The notes under the pieces were generated by a model. It was given only the letters and a program-made list of their open reading frames with translations, was not told the DNA's origin and searched no databases. A program made the position numbers and the translations under genes. DNA of 64,000 bases from Pseudomonadota bacterium (GTDB lineage: Bacteria; Pseudomonadota; Gammaproteobacteria; Xanthomonadales; Rhodanobacteraceae): assembly GCA_021795435.1 (NCBI GenBank), contig JAJYPJ010000004.1:31713-95712 (forward strand), read 5' to 3'. Every line of letters starts with the position of its first letter. Position 1 is the stretch's first letter. Below, piece after piece: positions 1 to 9,096 of this stretch.

Positions 1-1
1 C

Positions 2-1090
2 GTGCAGGACGGATACGGCTTCCTGAGGTCCGCCGACGAGTCCTACCTGGCGGGCCCCGATGACGTCTACGTCAGCCCCGGCCAGGTTCGCCGCTACAAC
101 CTGCGCACAGGTGACTACATCACCGGGCTGGTGAGGCATCCGCGCGAAGGAGAGCGCTATTTCGCCCTGTTCAAAGTCGACGATATCAATGGCGAACCCA
201 TCGAGGCCTCGAAAAACAAGGTCCTGTTCGAGAACCTCACGCCCTTGTTCCCGCGCAAGGCCTTCAGGCTCGAGCGCGGCAATGGCTCGAGCGAAGACAT
301 CACGGGCCGCATACTCGATCTCATTGCCCCCGTGGGCAAGGGCCAGCGCGGCCTGATCGTCTCACCTCCGAAGGCCGGCAAGACGATGATGTTGCAGAAC
401 GTCGCGCAAGCGATCGTGCACAATCATCCGGAAGCGCACCTGATCATCCTCCTGATCGACGAGCGTCCCGAGGAAGTCACGGAGATGCAGCGCAGCGTTC
501 GCGCGGAAGTGATCAGCTCCACGTTCGACGAGCCCGCGGTACGCCATGTCCAGGTGGCGGAAATGGTCATCGAGCGGGCCAAGCGCCTGGTCGAACACAA
601 GAAGGACGTGGTGATCCTGCTCGATTCCATCACGCGGCTCGCGCGCGCCTACAACACGGTCGTGCCCAGCTCCGGCAAAGTGCTGACCGGCGGCGTCGAT
701 GCCAATGCGCTGCAGAGGCCCAAGCGTTTCTTCGGTGCCGCGCGCAATGTCGAGGAGGGAGGGTCGTTGACCATCCTCGCGACCGCGTTGATCGACACCG
801 GAAGCAAGATGGACGAGGTCATCTACGAAGAATTCAAGGGCACGGGCAACATGGAGGTGCACCTGGACCGCCGCATCGGCGAGAAGCGCGTTTACCCAGC
901 CATCAACATCAATCGCTCGGGAACACGCCGCGAAGAGCTGTTGATCGATTCCGATTTGCTGCAGAAGGTCTGGATCCTGCGCAAGCTGCTGCATCCCATG
1001 GATGAATTGGCCGCCATGGAATTCATGCTCGAGAAGATGAAGAACACGAAGACCAACGACGAGTTCTTCAGCGCCATGAAGCGCGGCTGA
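2..1090 (+). CDS. rho: Transcription termination factor Rho (5' end outside window)
   Basis: Rho is the hexameric RNA-dependent ATPase that ends transcription of untranslated RNA. The visible 362 residues begin in the cold-shock RNA-binding domain ([19 protein letters not shown]) and run through the Walker A loop PPKAGKT, the [15 protein letters not shown] segment, the Walker B region [16 protein letters not shown] and the Q-loop region [13 protein letters not shown] to the C-terminus FFSAMKRG. E. coli Rho has 419 residues, so about 55 N-terminal residues lie left of the window. The first in-frame GTG at base 2 is an internal valine codon, not a start. Identity is essentially certain. Confidence 0.98.
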   Translation: MQDGYGFLRSADESYLAGPDDVYVSPGQVRRYNLRTGDYITGLVRHPREGERYFALFKVDDINGEPIEASKNKVLFENLTPLFPRKAFRLERGNGSSEDITGRILDLIAPVGKGQRGLIVSPPKAGKTMMLQNVAQAIVHNHPEAHLIILLIDERPEEVTEMQRSVRAEVISSTFDEPAVRHVQVAEMVIERAKRLVEHKKDVVILLDSITRLARAYNTVVPSSGKVLTGGVDANALQRPKRFFGAARNVEEGGSLTILATALIDTGSKMDEVIYEEFKGTGNMEVHLDRRIGEKRVYPAININRSGTRREELLIDSDLLQKVWILRKLLHPMDELAAMEFMLEKMKNTKTNDEFFSAMKRG

Positions 1091-1315
1091 CATCCGCCCA
1101 GCCCTCGCCGCAGCGCTCCGCATGCGCCCGATGTCACGCCGGAAGCCCCGGGCCTGTGGCGTGGCATCCGTGCATGCACGATGATCCCGAACCCGGCCAC
1201 GACCCCCGCTGCCGCCGTGCGAACCCGGATGCGAGCCTCCGGCGTGGCTCGGGTCATGGTCGCGTCCGGCCGGGCGGCGCCCGACGCCCGCGGACGGGTC
1301 GCGCAAGCATTCCCC

Positions 1316-1324
1316 TGCTAGCAT
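1316..1324 (+). promoter_or_regulatory. Putative extended -10 promoter, TGCTAGCAT
   Basis: TGC followed by TAGCAT (-10 hexamer at 1319-1324) lies 43 nt before the preferred ATG of the amino-acid permease. No good -35 is visible, as expected for an extended -10 promoter. The same nonamer precedes several other genes in the window, which is the main support. Confidence 0.45.
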
Positions 1325-1367
1325 CCGCGGCCAGCGCGTGCACCGCGCGTCACTGAGCGAACCTTCC

Positions 1368-2897
1368 ATGCGCTGGTTACAGGATCTCGTCCGCCACAAA
1401 AGCATCGAACAACTGCAAAGCGAGGCCGGAGCCCGCGATGACCTGCGCCGCGTGCTCGGCGTGTGGCAACTCACCGCCATCGGCATCGGCGGAATCATCG
1501 GCGTTGGCATCTTCGTCCTGGCGGGCCAGCAGGCCGCCGTCAACGCCGGGCCTGCCGTTTTCCTCTCCTTCCTGATCGCCGGCGTGGCGAGTGCCGCGGC
1601 CGCCCTGTGCTATGCCGAGTTTGCCGGGCTGATCCCCGTGACGGGCAGCGCCTATACCTATGGCTATGCGGTCCTGGGTGAATTCGCGGCCTGGGTCATT
1701 GGATGGGACTTGCTCTTGGAGTACGCGTTGATCGTCGCGGTGGTCGCCATCGGATGGTCGGGGTACGTGCAGGCGTTGCTCGGCGCCGCCGGCGTCCACC
1801 TGCCCGATTGGGCGCAAGGCGCGATCAGCAACAATGCCCTTGCCTACTACTGGGATCGCGCGGCAATGTGGGTCGGCTTCACGCTTGATCATCCCGCCCC
1901 CGCGCCCCATGGCGGACATGTCTTCAATCTGGTTGCCGCGCTGGTCTCGCTCGGCATTGCCGCGCTGCTCACGGTTGGCACGGAATGGGGCGCCCGCTTC
2001 AACACGGCGGTCGTGGCGGTGAAGGTGGCTGGCGTCGCCTTGGTGATCATTGCAGGCATCCACTACGTGAACCCGGCGCACTGGCACCCCTTCGTGCCAC
2101 CGAGGCAAATCGTCGATGGCGTCGGACACTTCGGCTGGCAAGGCGTGCTGGCCGCCGCCAGCGTCGTGTTCTTCGCGGTGTTCGGCTACGACACGCTGAC
2201 CACGGCTGCGGAGGAAGCGCGCAACCCCCAGCACGACCTGCCGCGCGCCGTGCTTCTGAGCCTCGGGATATCCATGGCGCTTTATCTGGCGATTTCGCTG
2301 GTTCTGACCGGGATGGTCCCTTATCAGCAACTCAACAGCGACGCGCCGGTGGCAAGCGCCTTCATTGCCGTGGGAGCTCACTGGGTGATGGTCGCGATCT
2401 CGGTGGCTGCCATTGCCGGCATCACGAGCGTGCTGTTTGCCTTCATGCTGGCCGCGGCCCGAATCTGGTTCGCGCTGGCGCGCGACGGCCTTTTGCCCGG
2501 CTGGTTTGCGCGCCCGCATCCGCGCTGGCGGACGCCCTACCGCCCAACGTTGATTCTGGGTGTCGGAACGGCGTTGCTGGCGGGATTTCTGCCCATTGGC
2601 GAACTGGCGGAAATGGTCAACATCGGCACGCTCAGCGCATTCATCGTCATTTGCGCCGCGATCATTGTGCTGCGCGCCCGGCGACCCGAGCTCCCGCGCC
2701 GCTTCCGCACGCCGTTCGTGCCATGGGTCCCGCTGGTCGGAATCCTCTTCTCGATCGCCCTGATCTGGGGGCTTCAGCAGGTGACCTACTGGCGCTTCAT
2801 CGTCTGGATGGGGATAGGCCTGGTCATCTATTTCAGCTTCGGCCGACGCAACAGCGCGCTGGCTCGTCGGGCGGAAATCCAGGACGACCGCCGCTAG
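1368..2897 (+). CDS. APC-superfamily amino-acid permease (cationic amino-acid transporter type)
   Basis: This is a 509-residue inner-membrane permease of the amino acid-polyamine-organocation superfamily, close in layout to the CAT/YfnA branch. TM1 carries the signature GIGGIIGVGIFVLAG (starting near residue 36), followed by hydrophobic segments consistent with about 12 helices, for example PAVFLSFLIAGVASAAAALCYAEF and TSVLFAFMLAAARIWFALARDGLLP. Substrate is inferred to be an amino acid, driven by an ion gradient; the exact substrate cannot be read. An upstream in-frame GTG at 1338 is possible, but ATG 1368 gives the usual short tail MRWLQDLVRHKSIEQL. Its TAG stop shares the CTAG tetranucleotide with the stop of the convergent GGDEF gene. 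Confidence 0.88.
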   Translation: MRWLQDLVRHKSIEQLQSEAGARDDLRRVLGVWQLTAIGIGGIIGVGIFVLAGQQAAVNAGPAVFLSFLIAGVASAAAALCYAEFAGLIPVTGSAYTYGYAVLGEFAAWVIGWDLLLEYALIVAVVAIGWSGYVQALLGAAGVHLPDWAQGAISNNALAYYWDRAAMWVGFTLDHPAPAPHGGHVFNLVAALVSLGIAALLTVGTEWGARFNTAVVAVKVAGVALVIIAGIHYVNPAHWHPFVPPRQIVDGVGHFGWQGVLAAASVVFFAVFGYDTLTTAAEEARNPQHDLPRAVLLSLGISMALYLAISLVLTGMVPYQQLNSDAPVASAFIAVGAHWVMVAISVAAIAGITSVLFAFMLAAARIWFALARDGLLPGWFARPHPRWRTPYRPTLILGVGTALLAGFLPIGELAEMVNIGTLSAFIVICAAIIVLRARRPELPRRFRTPFVPWVPLVGILFSIALIWGLQQVTYWRFIVWMGIGLVIYFSFGRRNSALARRAEIQDDRR

Positions 2898-3976
2898 GCA
2901 GCCACTTCCACGCGGTTCCGGCCGTTGTGCTTGGCCCGTGCAAGCGCCTGATCGGCCTTCGCCAGCAGGCGCTCCAGGACCACCTCATCCCGGCGAACCG
3001 CGACACCCACGCTGATGCTGAGCGGGTGGCCACCGGGATTTTCATGGGCCACCGCCTGCCGCAGTCGCTCGCCCGTGGCACGGGCGGCATCGGCATCCAG
3101 TCGGGGCAGCAACGCCGCGAATTCTTCGCCGCCAATGCGACCGACGAGGTCATCGCCGCGCACGTTCTCGCGCAGGATGCGCCCCATGCTGGCCAATGCC
3201 GAATCGCCAGCGGCATGCCCATGGGTATCGTTCAGGAGCTTGAAGTGATCGGCATCCAGGTAAAGCACGGCCAGCGGCATGCCGGACTCGATGCTTTCCG
3301 CAAGCAGTCGCCTCGCCTGCTCTATGAAGCGCGAGCGCGTCGCGACGCCGGTGAGCTCGTCGACGAAGGCCCGCTGGCGCAGGCGCTGCTCCAGTTCAAG
3401 GTGCTGGCGGATCAGTCGCACCTGGTAGCCGTTGAGCACCGCGGCCAGAACCAGGGCAACCGCCATGTAATCCGCGTATTGGAATAGCTCCCAACTCGAC
3501 GGTGTTTCCAGGAGCAGGAGCGGCAGCGGTCCCAGGATGGCGCTGATGACGCATGCGGCGACGAAGTAATGCCGCTTCAGCCAGACGGGACTGGCGGCAA
3601 TCGGAACCAAGGCGTACGCCGGCAGGATCCAGGCCAGTCCTTCGGGACGTCCATAGCCGTTGAGGAAAATGCCGAGCTCGATCCACGCCAATGTCGCCAA
3701 ACCAAGACCGCCGTAATGGCGTGGCTCGCGATGCACCATGCCGAGGAACGCCAGCAGGACCAAGGGCAGGATGGGAGACAACCGAAGCCAGAATGGCAGG
3801 TCCGATGGGCCAGTCAGCTCGCCGCCGATCACAAAGCTCGCGTAACTGCCGACGGCGGTCCAGAGCAAGGCACGCACCACCGGCCCGAGCCGTCGCTCGA
3901 GATCAAGCTCGAACTCGCGCGCGTCAAGCTCGGTCCACGATGATGCCGGTGGAGCATGGGCAGGTGGTGTTTGCAC
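2894..3976 (-). CDS. Membrane-anchored diguanylate cyclase (GGDEF domain)
   Basis: The predicted product makes cyclic di-GMP from two GTP. The N-terminal half holds five or six hydrophobic helices (for example VVRALLWTAVGSYASFVIGG and YADYMAVALVLAAVLNGY). The C-terminal half is a GGDEF domain, starting at FVDELTGVATRSRF, with the active-site motif GGEEF. An RxxD inhibitory site (RGDD) sits five residues before it, so both catalysis and product inhibition look intact. The reading frame extends to 4111, but the extra N-terminus is Arg/Pro-rich and unlike a membrane lead-in; I chose the GTG at 3976, with AGGA about 12 nt upstream. The sensory module resembles no periplasmic domain I recognise. 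Confidence 0.85.
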   Translation of the reverse strand: MQTPPAHAPPASSWTELDAREFELDLERRLGPVVRALLWTAVGSYASFVIGGELTGPSDLPFWLRLSPILPLVLLAFLGMVHREPRHYGGLGLATLAWIELGIFLNGYGRPEGLAWILPAYALVPIAASPVWLKRHYFVAACVISAILGPLPLLLLETPSSWELFQYADYMAVALVLAAVLNGYQVRLIRQHLELEQRLRQRAFVDELTGVATRSRFIEQARRLLAESIESGMPLAVLYLDADHFKLLNDTHGHAAGDSALASMGRILRENVRGDDLVGRIGGEEFAALLPRLDADAARATGERLRQAVAHENPGGHPLSISVGVAVRRDEVVLERLLAKADQALARAKHNGRNRVEVAA

Positions 3977-4517
3977 AAGCGTTGCATTCCTGGGAGGGCG
4001 GTCCGGACGATGCAAGAGGCGCACCGAAGGTGAGGCGTGTTGCAATCGTTCACCTGGCCGCCCGTGCAATTGTGATCGCCATCGCATGCCAGGCGCCATG
4101 CCCAGAGGCACTGCCCGATTGCCGCGACGCAGTGCCCGGTCGCCATCGCGGAGGCATGGGGGCGATGGATCTCCGCCGATGCGCGTGGATCCCCGTGGCC
4201 GGATCGTGGCTCGCCCCTTGGGGACCCGGTGGCGCCCTGGTCCATGCGCGGGCCGCCAGCGTCCCGCGGTCCAGGGCGACCCGCTCCGCTAGTTTGTGAC
4301 GAAGGTGGTCGCCGGCCTGGAACAAAGAGCCGCCGCCGGCCCGCTGCGTTGGGCGTGCGTTGGTTGCTTGGGGTTGCTCGCGACGCCATTCAGGTTTCGT
4401 GCGTCAGGATGAATCCCGGCACAACCTCGATGATCGCCGCGGCGCCAGGCACGGCGGCTCGCTCGACCGCCCTGAGCGCGCGCGGCATACTGGCCCGCCC
4501 CGCCGTATGTCGTCCTG
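3977..4517. other. Gene-free stretch (541 nt)
   Basis: This interval lies between the divergent GGDEF gene and the ArnE-like gene. Its open frames are short or Arg/Pro/Gly-rich and resemble GC-driven noise. The first 135 nt are open in frame with the cyclase and could encode a longer N-terminus. I see no convincing hairpin, repeat or promoter. Confidence 0.6.
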
Positions 4518-4871
4518 ATGACGCTCGATACGCTTCTGGCCTGGTTCGCGGTCCTGGTTTTCGACACAACTGGCCAGCTCGCATTCAAGGCCGCTGCTCA
4601 TCATGCCGTGGGCGCCGGCCTGGCGCACTGGCGCGCGATGGCCCGCGGGCCTTGGCTGTGGCTGGGGATTCTTGCCTTCATCGTCGAGTTTGTCGCTTGG
4701 CTCGCGTTCCTTTCCTTGGTCCCGCTCGCCGTCGGCGTGCTTCTGGCAACGTTGAATCTGGTCACGGTGATGCTGGGCGGTCGGCTGATCTTCGGGGAGA
4801 AGCTGTCGCCGCGCCGCATGGCAGGCGTCGGGCTCATCGCGGTGGGCGTCATGTTGGTCGGCCTCGGATGA
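4518..4871 (+). CDS. Half-size EamA/DMT transporter, ArnE-like
   Basis: A 117-residue protein with four hydrophobic helices in the drug/metabolite transporter fold, equal to half of a full EamA transporter. The end LNLVTVMLGGRLIFGEKLSPRRMAGVGLIAVGVMLVG is the typical second half of a DMT repeat. Its size and pairing with the next 129-residue gene resemble the ArnE/ArnF pair (about 111 and 128 residues) that moves aminoarabinose-phosphoundecaprenol. Substrate is inference only. It overlaps the next gene by ATGA, so the two are probably translated together and act as a heterodimer. Confidence 0.75.
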   Translation: MTLDTLLAWFAVLVFDTTGQLAFKAAAHHAVGAGLAHWRAMARGPWLWLGILAFIVEFVAWLAFLSLVPLAVGVLLATLNLVTVMLGGRLIFGEKLSPRRMAGVGLIAVGVMLVGLG

Positions 4872-5257
4872 AGCCCGGCTGGCGCTACTACGTCGCGGGT
4901 TTCGGCGCGCTGATGGCCTTCGACACGGTATCCCAGCTCTGCTTCAAGCTTGCCGCAGTGCATGCCCTGCCCTTCTCGGGTGATTGGCATTGGGCGGTCC
5001 GCGTGCTCGGGGAACCCTGGGTCTACGGCGCGATCGCAGGCTATCTCGGTGCATTCGTCACGTACTTGGGCCTCCTGCGGAATGCCCCCGTCGGACCCGC
5101 TTTCGCCGCATCGCACCTGAACGTGGTGAGCGTCATGCTGGCGTCCGCATGGCTGCTGCACGAGCGCCTGAGCCTGCCGCAGGTGGCCGGCGCGGCGCTC
5201 ATCGTCGCGGGCATCCTGATCCTCGCCAGTGCGGGAACCGGCGATGCTGCGTCGTGA
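4868..5257 (+). CDS. Half-size EamA/DMT transporter, ArnF-like
   Basis: A 129-residue partner of the preceding gene with four hydrophobic helices: a first helix around YYVAGFGALMAFDTVSQLCFK and a C-terminal pair ending ERLSLPQVAGAALIVAGILILAS. Start ATG 4868 overlaps the upstream TGA (ATGA). A much longer frame (from 4229) exists upstream but is Arg-rich and non-membrane-like, so it is rejected. The 3' end overlaps the DegT aminotransferase start, giving a compact three-gene unit. The likely role is flipping a lipid-linked or small amino compound across the inner membrane; the substrate is unknown. Confidence 0.75.
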   Translation: MKPGWRYYVAGFGALMAFDTVSQLCFKLAAVHALPFSGDWHWAVRVLGEPWVYGAIAGYLGAFVTYLGLLRNAPVGPAFAASHLNVVSVMLASAWLLHERLSLPQVAGAALIVAGILILASAGTGDAAS

Positions 5258-6464
5258 GCTTCCGCCGACCGCGGGCCTACCGGCGGCGTGGCGCGACTTC
5301 CTGCCTCCTTGGCGCCGGAGCTTCGCCCGTGATGTCGCCTCCTGGCTCGGCGGCGAATGGTCGCTCCTGACCAGCTCGGGTACCGCGGCTCTCTGCATCG
5401 CCTTCAATGCGCTGAGCAGGCTCGCACCCGGGCGGCGGCACGTGGTCCTGCCCGCGTACACGTGCCCGCTGGTGGCCGAGGCCGTGCTGCGCTCGGGGCT
5501 GACGCCGCGCCTCTGCGACACGCGGGAGGGCCATTTTGATTTCTATCCCGATGCCCTGGCCGCCTGCTGCGACGAGGACACCCTGGCAATCGTGGCGACC
5601 CACCTCGCGGGTCGCGTCGCCGACGTCGCGCTGGCACGACGCCACGCCGACGCCTGTGGGGCATTCGTGATCGAGGATGCAGCGCAGGCGTTCGGGGCCC
5701 GGGTACGCGAGCCAGGCCAAGCCTGGCAAAGCGTCGGACACCGCGGCGATGTCGGGATTTTCAGCTTCTCGGTCGGCAAGGGGTTGACGTTATTCGAGGG
5801 GGGACTTGCGGTCGCCAGGGATGAGCGAATCCGGGAGTCGCTTGCCGCAAGCGAACGCAAGCTCCAGCGTCGCGCTCCGCTACGAGAACTGCAGCGCGCC
5901 ACGGAACTGATGGGCTACGCCGCGCTTTACCGTCCGAGAACGCTGTCCCTGGTTTACGGCGCGCCGCTCCGCCGCGCTTTGGCACGCGAGGACGTGGTCA
6001 GTGCCGTGGGCGACCGCGCGCGACACGCCATTCCAATCCACCGGGTCAGCCGCTTTCGGCAGACGGCGGGCACGCGCGCACTGGCGCGTTATCAGGCCCA
6101 TCTCGAAGCGGCATCCGACCGTGCGGCCCGGCTCCGCGAGGCCTTGGCCGCGTTGCCCGGCGTCCAGGTCTTGGACGATCCGCCCGGCCAGGCTGGCATC
6201 TGGATGTTCCTGATCCTTGTCCTTTCCGACGAGGCACGCCGCAACGAGGTCCTGCGGCCCCTTTGGGGCGCGGGACTGGGCGTGACTCGCCTGTTTGCCA
6301 TGGCGCTGCCCGACTATCCGCAGTTGAAGGGACGCATTCATGCGCCACCTCTGCCCCACGCGCGAGCATTCGCCGCGCGGACACTGACCCTGGGCAATAG
6401 CGCCTGGCTTGATCCGCAAGCCATGGACCATGTCATGGCGGCCCTGCGCACCCGGATCCCCTGA
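5244..6464 (+). CDS. DegT/DnrJ/EryC1/StrS-family PLP aminotransferase
   Basis: A 406-residue fold-type I aminotransferase of the family that aminates keto-sugars (ArnB, WecE, DesV and relatives). It shows the PLP-ring segment SSGTAALCIAFNAL, the Asp motif VIEDAAQAFGA and the Schiff-base lysine K179 in FSFSVGKGLTLFEGG. The start ATG 5244 overlaps the upstream transporter; GTG 5229 is also in frame. The sequence is clearly diverged from classical ArnB, so sugar specificity should not be assumed. Together with the two half transporters it suggests synthesis and membrane translocation of an aminated sugar or lipid head group. Confidence 0.82.
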   Translation: MLRRELPPTAGLPAAWRDFLPPWRRSFARDVASWLGGEWSLLTSSGTAALCIAFNALSRLAPGRRHVVLPAYTCPLVAEAVLRSGLTPRLCDTREGHFDFYPDALAACCDEDTLAIVATHLAGRVADVALARRHADACGAFVIEDAAQAFGARVREPGQAWQSVGHRGDVGIFSFSVGKGLTLFEGGLAVARDERIRESLAASERKLQRRAPLRELQRATELMGYAALYRPRTLSLVYGAPLRRALAREDVVSAVGDRARHAIPIHRVSRFRQTAGTRALARYQAHLEAASDRAARLREALAALPGVQVLDDPPGQAGIWMFLILVLSDEARRNEVLRPLWGAGLGVTRLFAMALPDYPQLKGRIHAPPLPHARAFAARTLTLGNSAWLDPQAMDHVMAALRTRIP

Positions 6465-6636
6465 GTGGCTCGGCACCGGTCGCCTCCGGATCGGCGCCCG
6501 GGCATGGGACCTCGGGCCCATCGGATTCGAGACGTCCGTGCTGAATATTACGGGTTTGTAACATCCTGCTCTGCCCGCGGTCAGGCGGAGGATGGCAAAG
6601 TACCCGGAAGGCTGATGCCCAATCATTGCGTTCTAC

Positions 6637-7506
6637 ATGCCTAAACAAGTCGATTACCTGCTGCAGGGCGGACGCAACGGCGTCCTCCTCATCCATGGCC
6701 TCACCGGGACGCCTGCCGAAATGAGGTTCGTGGCCAAGGGCCTTCACCGCCGCGGCTACACGGTCTACGCCATGCAGCTCGCGGGCCATTGCGGGACGGT
6801 CGAGGAACTGCTGGCCACGGGCTGGCGGGACTGGACGGCGAGCGTGCGGGACGCTGCGCAGCACTTGTCGGCCCAGGTCGACCGTTTGTTCGTGGGTGGC
6901 CTGTCGATGGGAGCCCTGCTCGCGCTGAACTATGCGCTTGAACAGCCGCAGATGGTCGATGGCTTGGCGTTGTACGGCACGACGTTCCGGTATGACGGCT
7001 GGGCCGTACCGGCCATCGGCCGACTTTCCTTTCTGCTGCCCTGGGTCGTGCCGCTGGGCATCGGCAGGAAACGCAGTTTCACGGAAGTCTTCCCCTATGG
7101 CCTCCGCGATGAGCGCATGCGCCAGCGCATCGTCGGTGCCATGTTCGGCGAGGATTCCAGCGCCGCTGGCCTGCCGGGCAACCCGTGGCCCTCGCTGGCC
7201 GAACTCTACCGACTGGCGCGGCATGTCCGCGCGCGCCTGCACCAGGTCCGCGCCCCGGCCCTGGTCGTCCATGCGACCGAGGATGACGTCGCCAGCCTCC
7301 GCAATGCCCGTATCCTCCTGGATAACCTGGGGGGAGCGTGCGAATTGCTGGAATTGCCCAACAGCTACCATATGGTCACGCTGGATGGTGAACGCGAGCG
7401 CGTGATCGAAGGTTCCTCGGGGTTCTTCCAGCGCGTGCTGCGGAATGCCCATGAAACGCCCGGCAACGTTGCGCCACTGGAACTCCGCGCCGTCGGCGCG
7501 GACTGA
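6637..7506 (+). CDS. Alpha/beta hydrolase (carboxylesterase/thioesterase-like)
   Basis: A 289-residue soluble alpha/beta hydrolase with an oxyanion-loop motif (LIHGLTGTP, residues 18-26), nucleophile Ser90 in GGLSMGALLAL, a candidate acid in HATEDDVAS and a catalytic His in SYHMVTLDGE. The layout resembles Est30-type monoacyl esterases. Directly downstream are an acyl carrier protein and a ketosynthase on the same strand, so acyl-thioester or lipid ester hydrolysis in that pathway is plausible, but this is inference from context. The 172-nt upstream gap contains an AT-rich patch (about 6543-6565) that may hold its promoter. Confidence 0.8.
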   Translation: MPKQVDYLLQGGRNGVLLIHGLTGTPAEMRFVAKGLHRRGYTVYAMQLAGHCGTVEELLATGWRDWTASVRDAAQHLSAQVDRLFVGGLSMGALLALNYALEQPQMVDGLALYGTTFRYDGWAVPAIGRLSFLLPWVVPLGIGRKRSFTEVFPYGLRDERMRQRIVGAMFGEDSSAAGLPGNPWPSLAELYRLARHVRARLHQVRAPALVVHATEDDVASLRNARILLDNLGGACELLELPNSYHMVTLDGERERVIEGSSGFFQRVLRNAHETPGNVAPLELRAVGAD

Positions 7507-7549
7507 CCTCGATGCACCGTCGCGGCGCCTGCCCGCCCATGCGGTCCGG

Positions 7550-7555
7550 TATGCT
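7550..7555 (+). promoter_or_regulatory. Possible -10 element TATGCT
   Basis: TATGCT lies between the hydrolase and the acyl carrier protein, 51 nt before the ATG. No clear -35 is seen. It may allow separate transcription of the ACP-ketosynthase pair. Weak evidence. Confidence 0.25.
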
Positions 7556-7606
7556 TGTGCAGCCCGCCGGCAACCCGCCCGGCGAATGGTCAGGAGAATC
7601 CGCCCC

Positions 7607-7879
7607 ATGAGCGACCAGGTCGCCGACACCATTTTCGACATCATCGCCAAGGAGGCGAACATCGACCGCAGCCGGATCACGCTGGATTCGACGCTCAAGG
7701 ACCTCGAAATCCAGTCTCTCGACGCGGTGCAGATCCTTTTCGAAATCGAGGATCACTTCAAGATCACCATGCCCGACCGTGATCCGAACTTTGATACGGA
7801 GTCGGTCAAGGGCCTCGTCCAGACCGTGCAGACACTGCTGGCGGCCCAGAGCTCCACGCCCCCCGCTGCAACCAGCTGA
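7607..7879 (+). CDS. Dedicated acyl carrier protein
   Basis: A 90-residue acidic protein with the ACP four-helix pattern. The 4'-phosphopantetheine attachment serine is Ser37 in LEIQSLDAVQILFEIEDHF. The residue before it is Gln36 where most ACPs have Asp (DSL), an unusual feature. The Shine-Dalgarno AGGAGA (7592-7597) supports ATG 7607. The protein is followed after 5 nt by a ketosynthase, so it is probably the private carrier for that enzyme rather than the fatty-acid AcpP. The C-terminal tail (QSSTPPAATS) looks disordered. Confidence 0.85.
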   Translation: MSDQVADTIFDIIAKEANIDRSRITLDSTLKDLEIQSLDAVQILFEIEDHFKITMPDRDPNFDTESVKGLVQTVQTLLAAQSSTPPAATS

Positions 7880-7884
7880 TCAAC

Positions 7885-9096
7885 ATGCGCCGGGTCGTCA
7901 TCACGGGCCAGGGCGCGGTCACCCCGCTCGGGGCCACGGCCACCAGTACCTGGGAAGGCCTCAAGGCCGGGCGATGCGCCATCGGATCGTTGCAGTCCGT
8001 GCCGCGGGAGGGACTTCGCAGCGGGGTTGCGGCCGAGGTGCTGCACTTTGACCCGCTGGCGCACTTCGACGAGAAACGGCTGGTCCTCCTCGACCGCGTC
8101 AGCCAGTTTGCGCTCGTGGCGGCGCGCGAAGCGGTGATGCAGTCCGGACTCGAGTTCCGGGACAGCGGCCTGGGGGCACGCTGCGGGTGCATCATCGGTA
8201 CCGGCATCGGCGGCGAGACGACGCATGATGACGCATCGAGGCGCATGTACGCGGAGGGCAATCCGCGGCTGCATCCTCTGACAATCGTGAGGGTGATGTG
8301 CAACGCACCCGCCAGCCATGTCAGCATGGAATTCGGGCTGACCGGCCCCGCGTTCGCTGTCGCCAGCGCCTGCGCGTCCAGCAATCACGCGCTGGCGCAG
8401 GCGCTGGGCATCATACGCAGCGGACAGGCCGACCTCATGCTGGCGGGCGGGACCGAAGCATGCCTTTCGCTGGGTTCGTTGCGGGCATGGGAGGCCATGC
8501 GGGTGCTCGCGGACGACACCTGCCGGCCGTTTTGCAAGCAGCGTCGCGGCCTCGTCCTGGGCGAAGGATCGGCCGTTTTCGTGCTTGAGGAATACGACCA
8601 CGCGCGAGCCCGGGGCGCGACCATCCTGGCCGAGTTTGCCGGCGCCGGCATGAGCGCGGATGCCGGCGACATCGTCTTTCCGAAGGTCGAAGGCGCCGCA
8701 AGCGCCATGCGGGCGGCATTGGCCGACGCCCGCATGGCGTCGACCGAGGTCGCCTACATCAACGCCCACGGTACCGGGACGCCCGCGAACGATCCCACGG
8801 AGACACGGGCCATCCACGAGGTGTTCGGTCCGCAGGCCGCCGAACTGGCGATTTCCTCCACCAAATCCATGCATGGGCACGCGTTGGGAGCCGCCGGGGC
8901 CCTTGAGTTGGTGGCAACCATCGGAGCCCTTCGCGAAGGCGTTGTTCCGCCGACGATCAATTTCATCGATCCAGACCCTGCGTGTGACCTCGACTATGTC
9001 CCCAACGTGGCGCGGGACATTCCGGTCGCGGCGGCGCTGAGCAATTCCTTCGCCTTTGGCGGCCTCAATGCTGTGTTGGCCCTGCGACGGGTCTGA
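7885..9096 (+). CDS. Beta-ketoacyl-ACP synthase, FabF/KAS II type
   Basis: A 403-residue condensing enzyme of the thiolase fold that extends an acyl chain by decarboxylative Claisen condensation with malonyl-ACP. The catalytic triad is complete: Cys163 in SACASSNHALAQ, His295 in NAHGTGTPANDPTE and His332 in KSMHGHALGAAGALE. The C-terminal gating loop LSNSFAFGGLNAVL is present. It follows the ACP by 5 nt and forms a unit with it and the hydrolase. It is unlikely to be the housekeeping FabF, which normally sits beside fabD, fabG and acpP; a special acyl product (polyene, long chain or lipid) is inferred. Confidence 0.9.
   Translation: MRRVVITGQGAVTPLGATATSTWEGLKAGRCAIGSLQSVPREGLRSGVAAEVLHFDPLAHFDEKRLVLLDRVSQFALVAAREAVMQSGLEFRDSGLGARCGCIIGTGIGGETTHDDASRRMYAEGNPRLHPLTIVRVMCNAPASHVSMEFGLTGPAFAVASACASSNHALAQALGIIRSGQADLMLAGGTEACLSLGSLRAWEAMRVLADDTCRPFCKQRRGLVLGEGSAVFVLEEYDHARARGATILAEFAGAGMSADAGDIVFPKVEGAASAMRAALADARMASTEVAYINAHGTGTPANDPTETRAIHEVFGPQAAELAISSTKSMHGHALGAAGALELVATIGALREGVVPPTINFIDPDPACDLDYVPNVARDIPVAAALSNSFAFGGLNAVLALRRV

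Noticed and set aside
4229..5257. 342-residue frame including the ArnF-like gene
   Set aside because: Only the part after 4868 is membrane-like; the upstream portion is Arg-rich and overlaps the ArnE-like gene in another frame.
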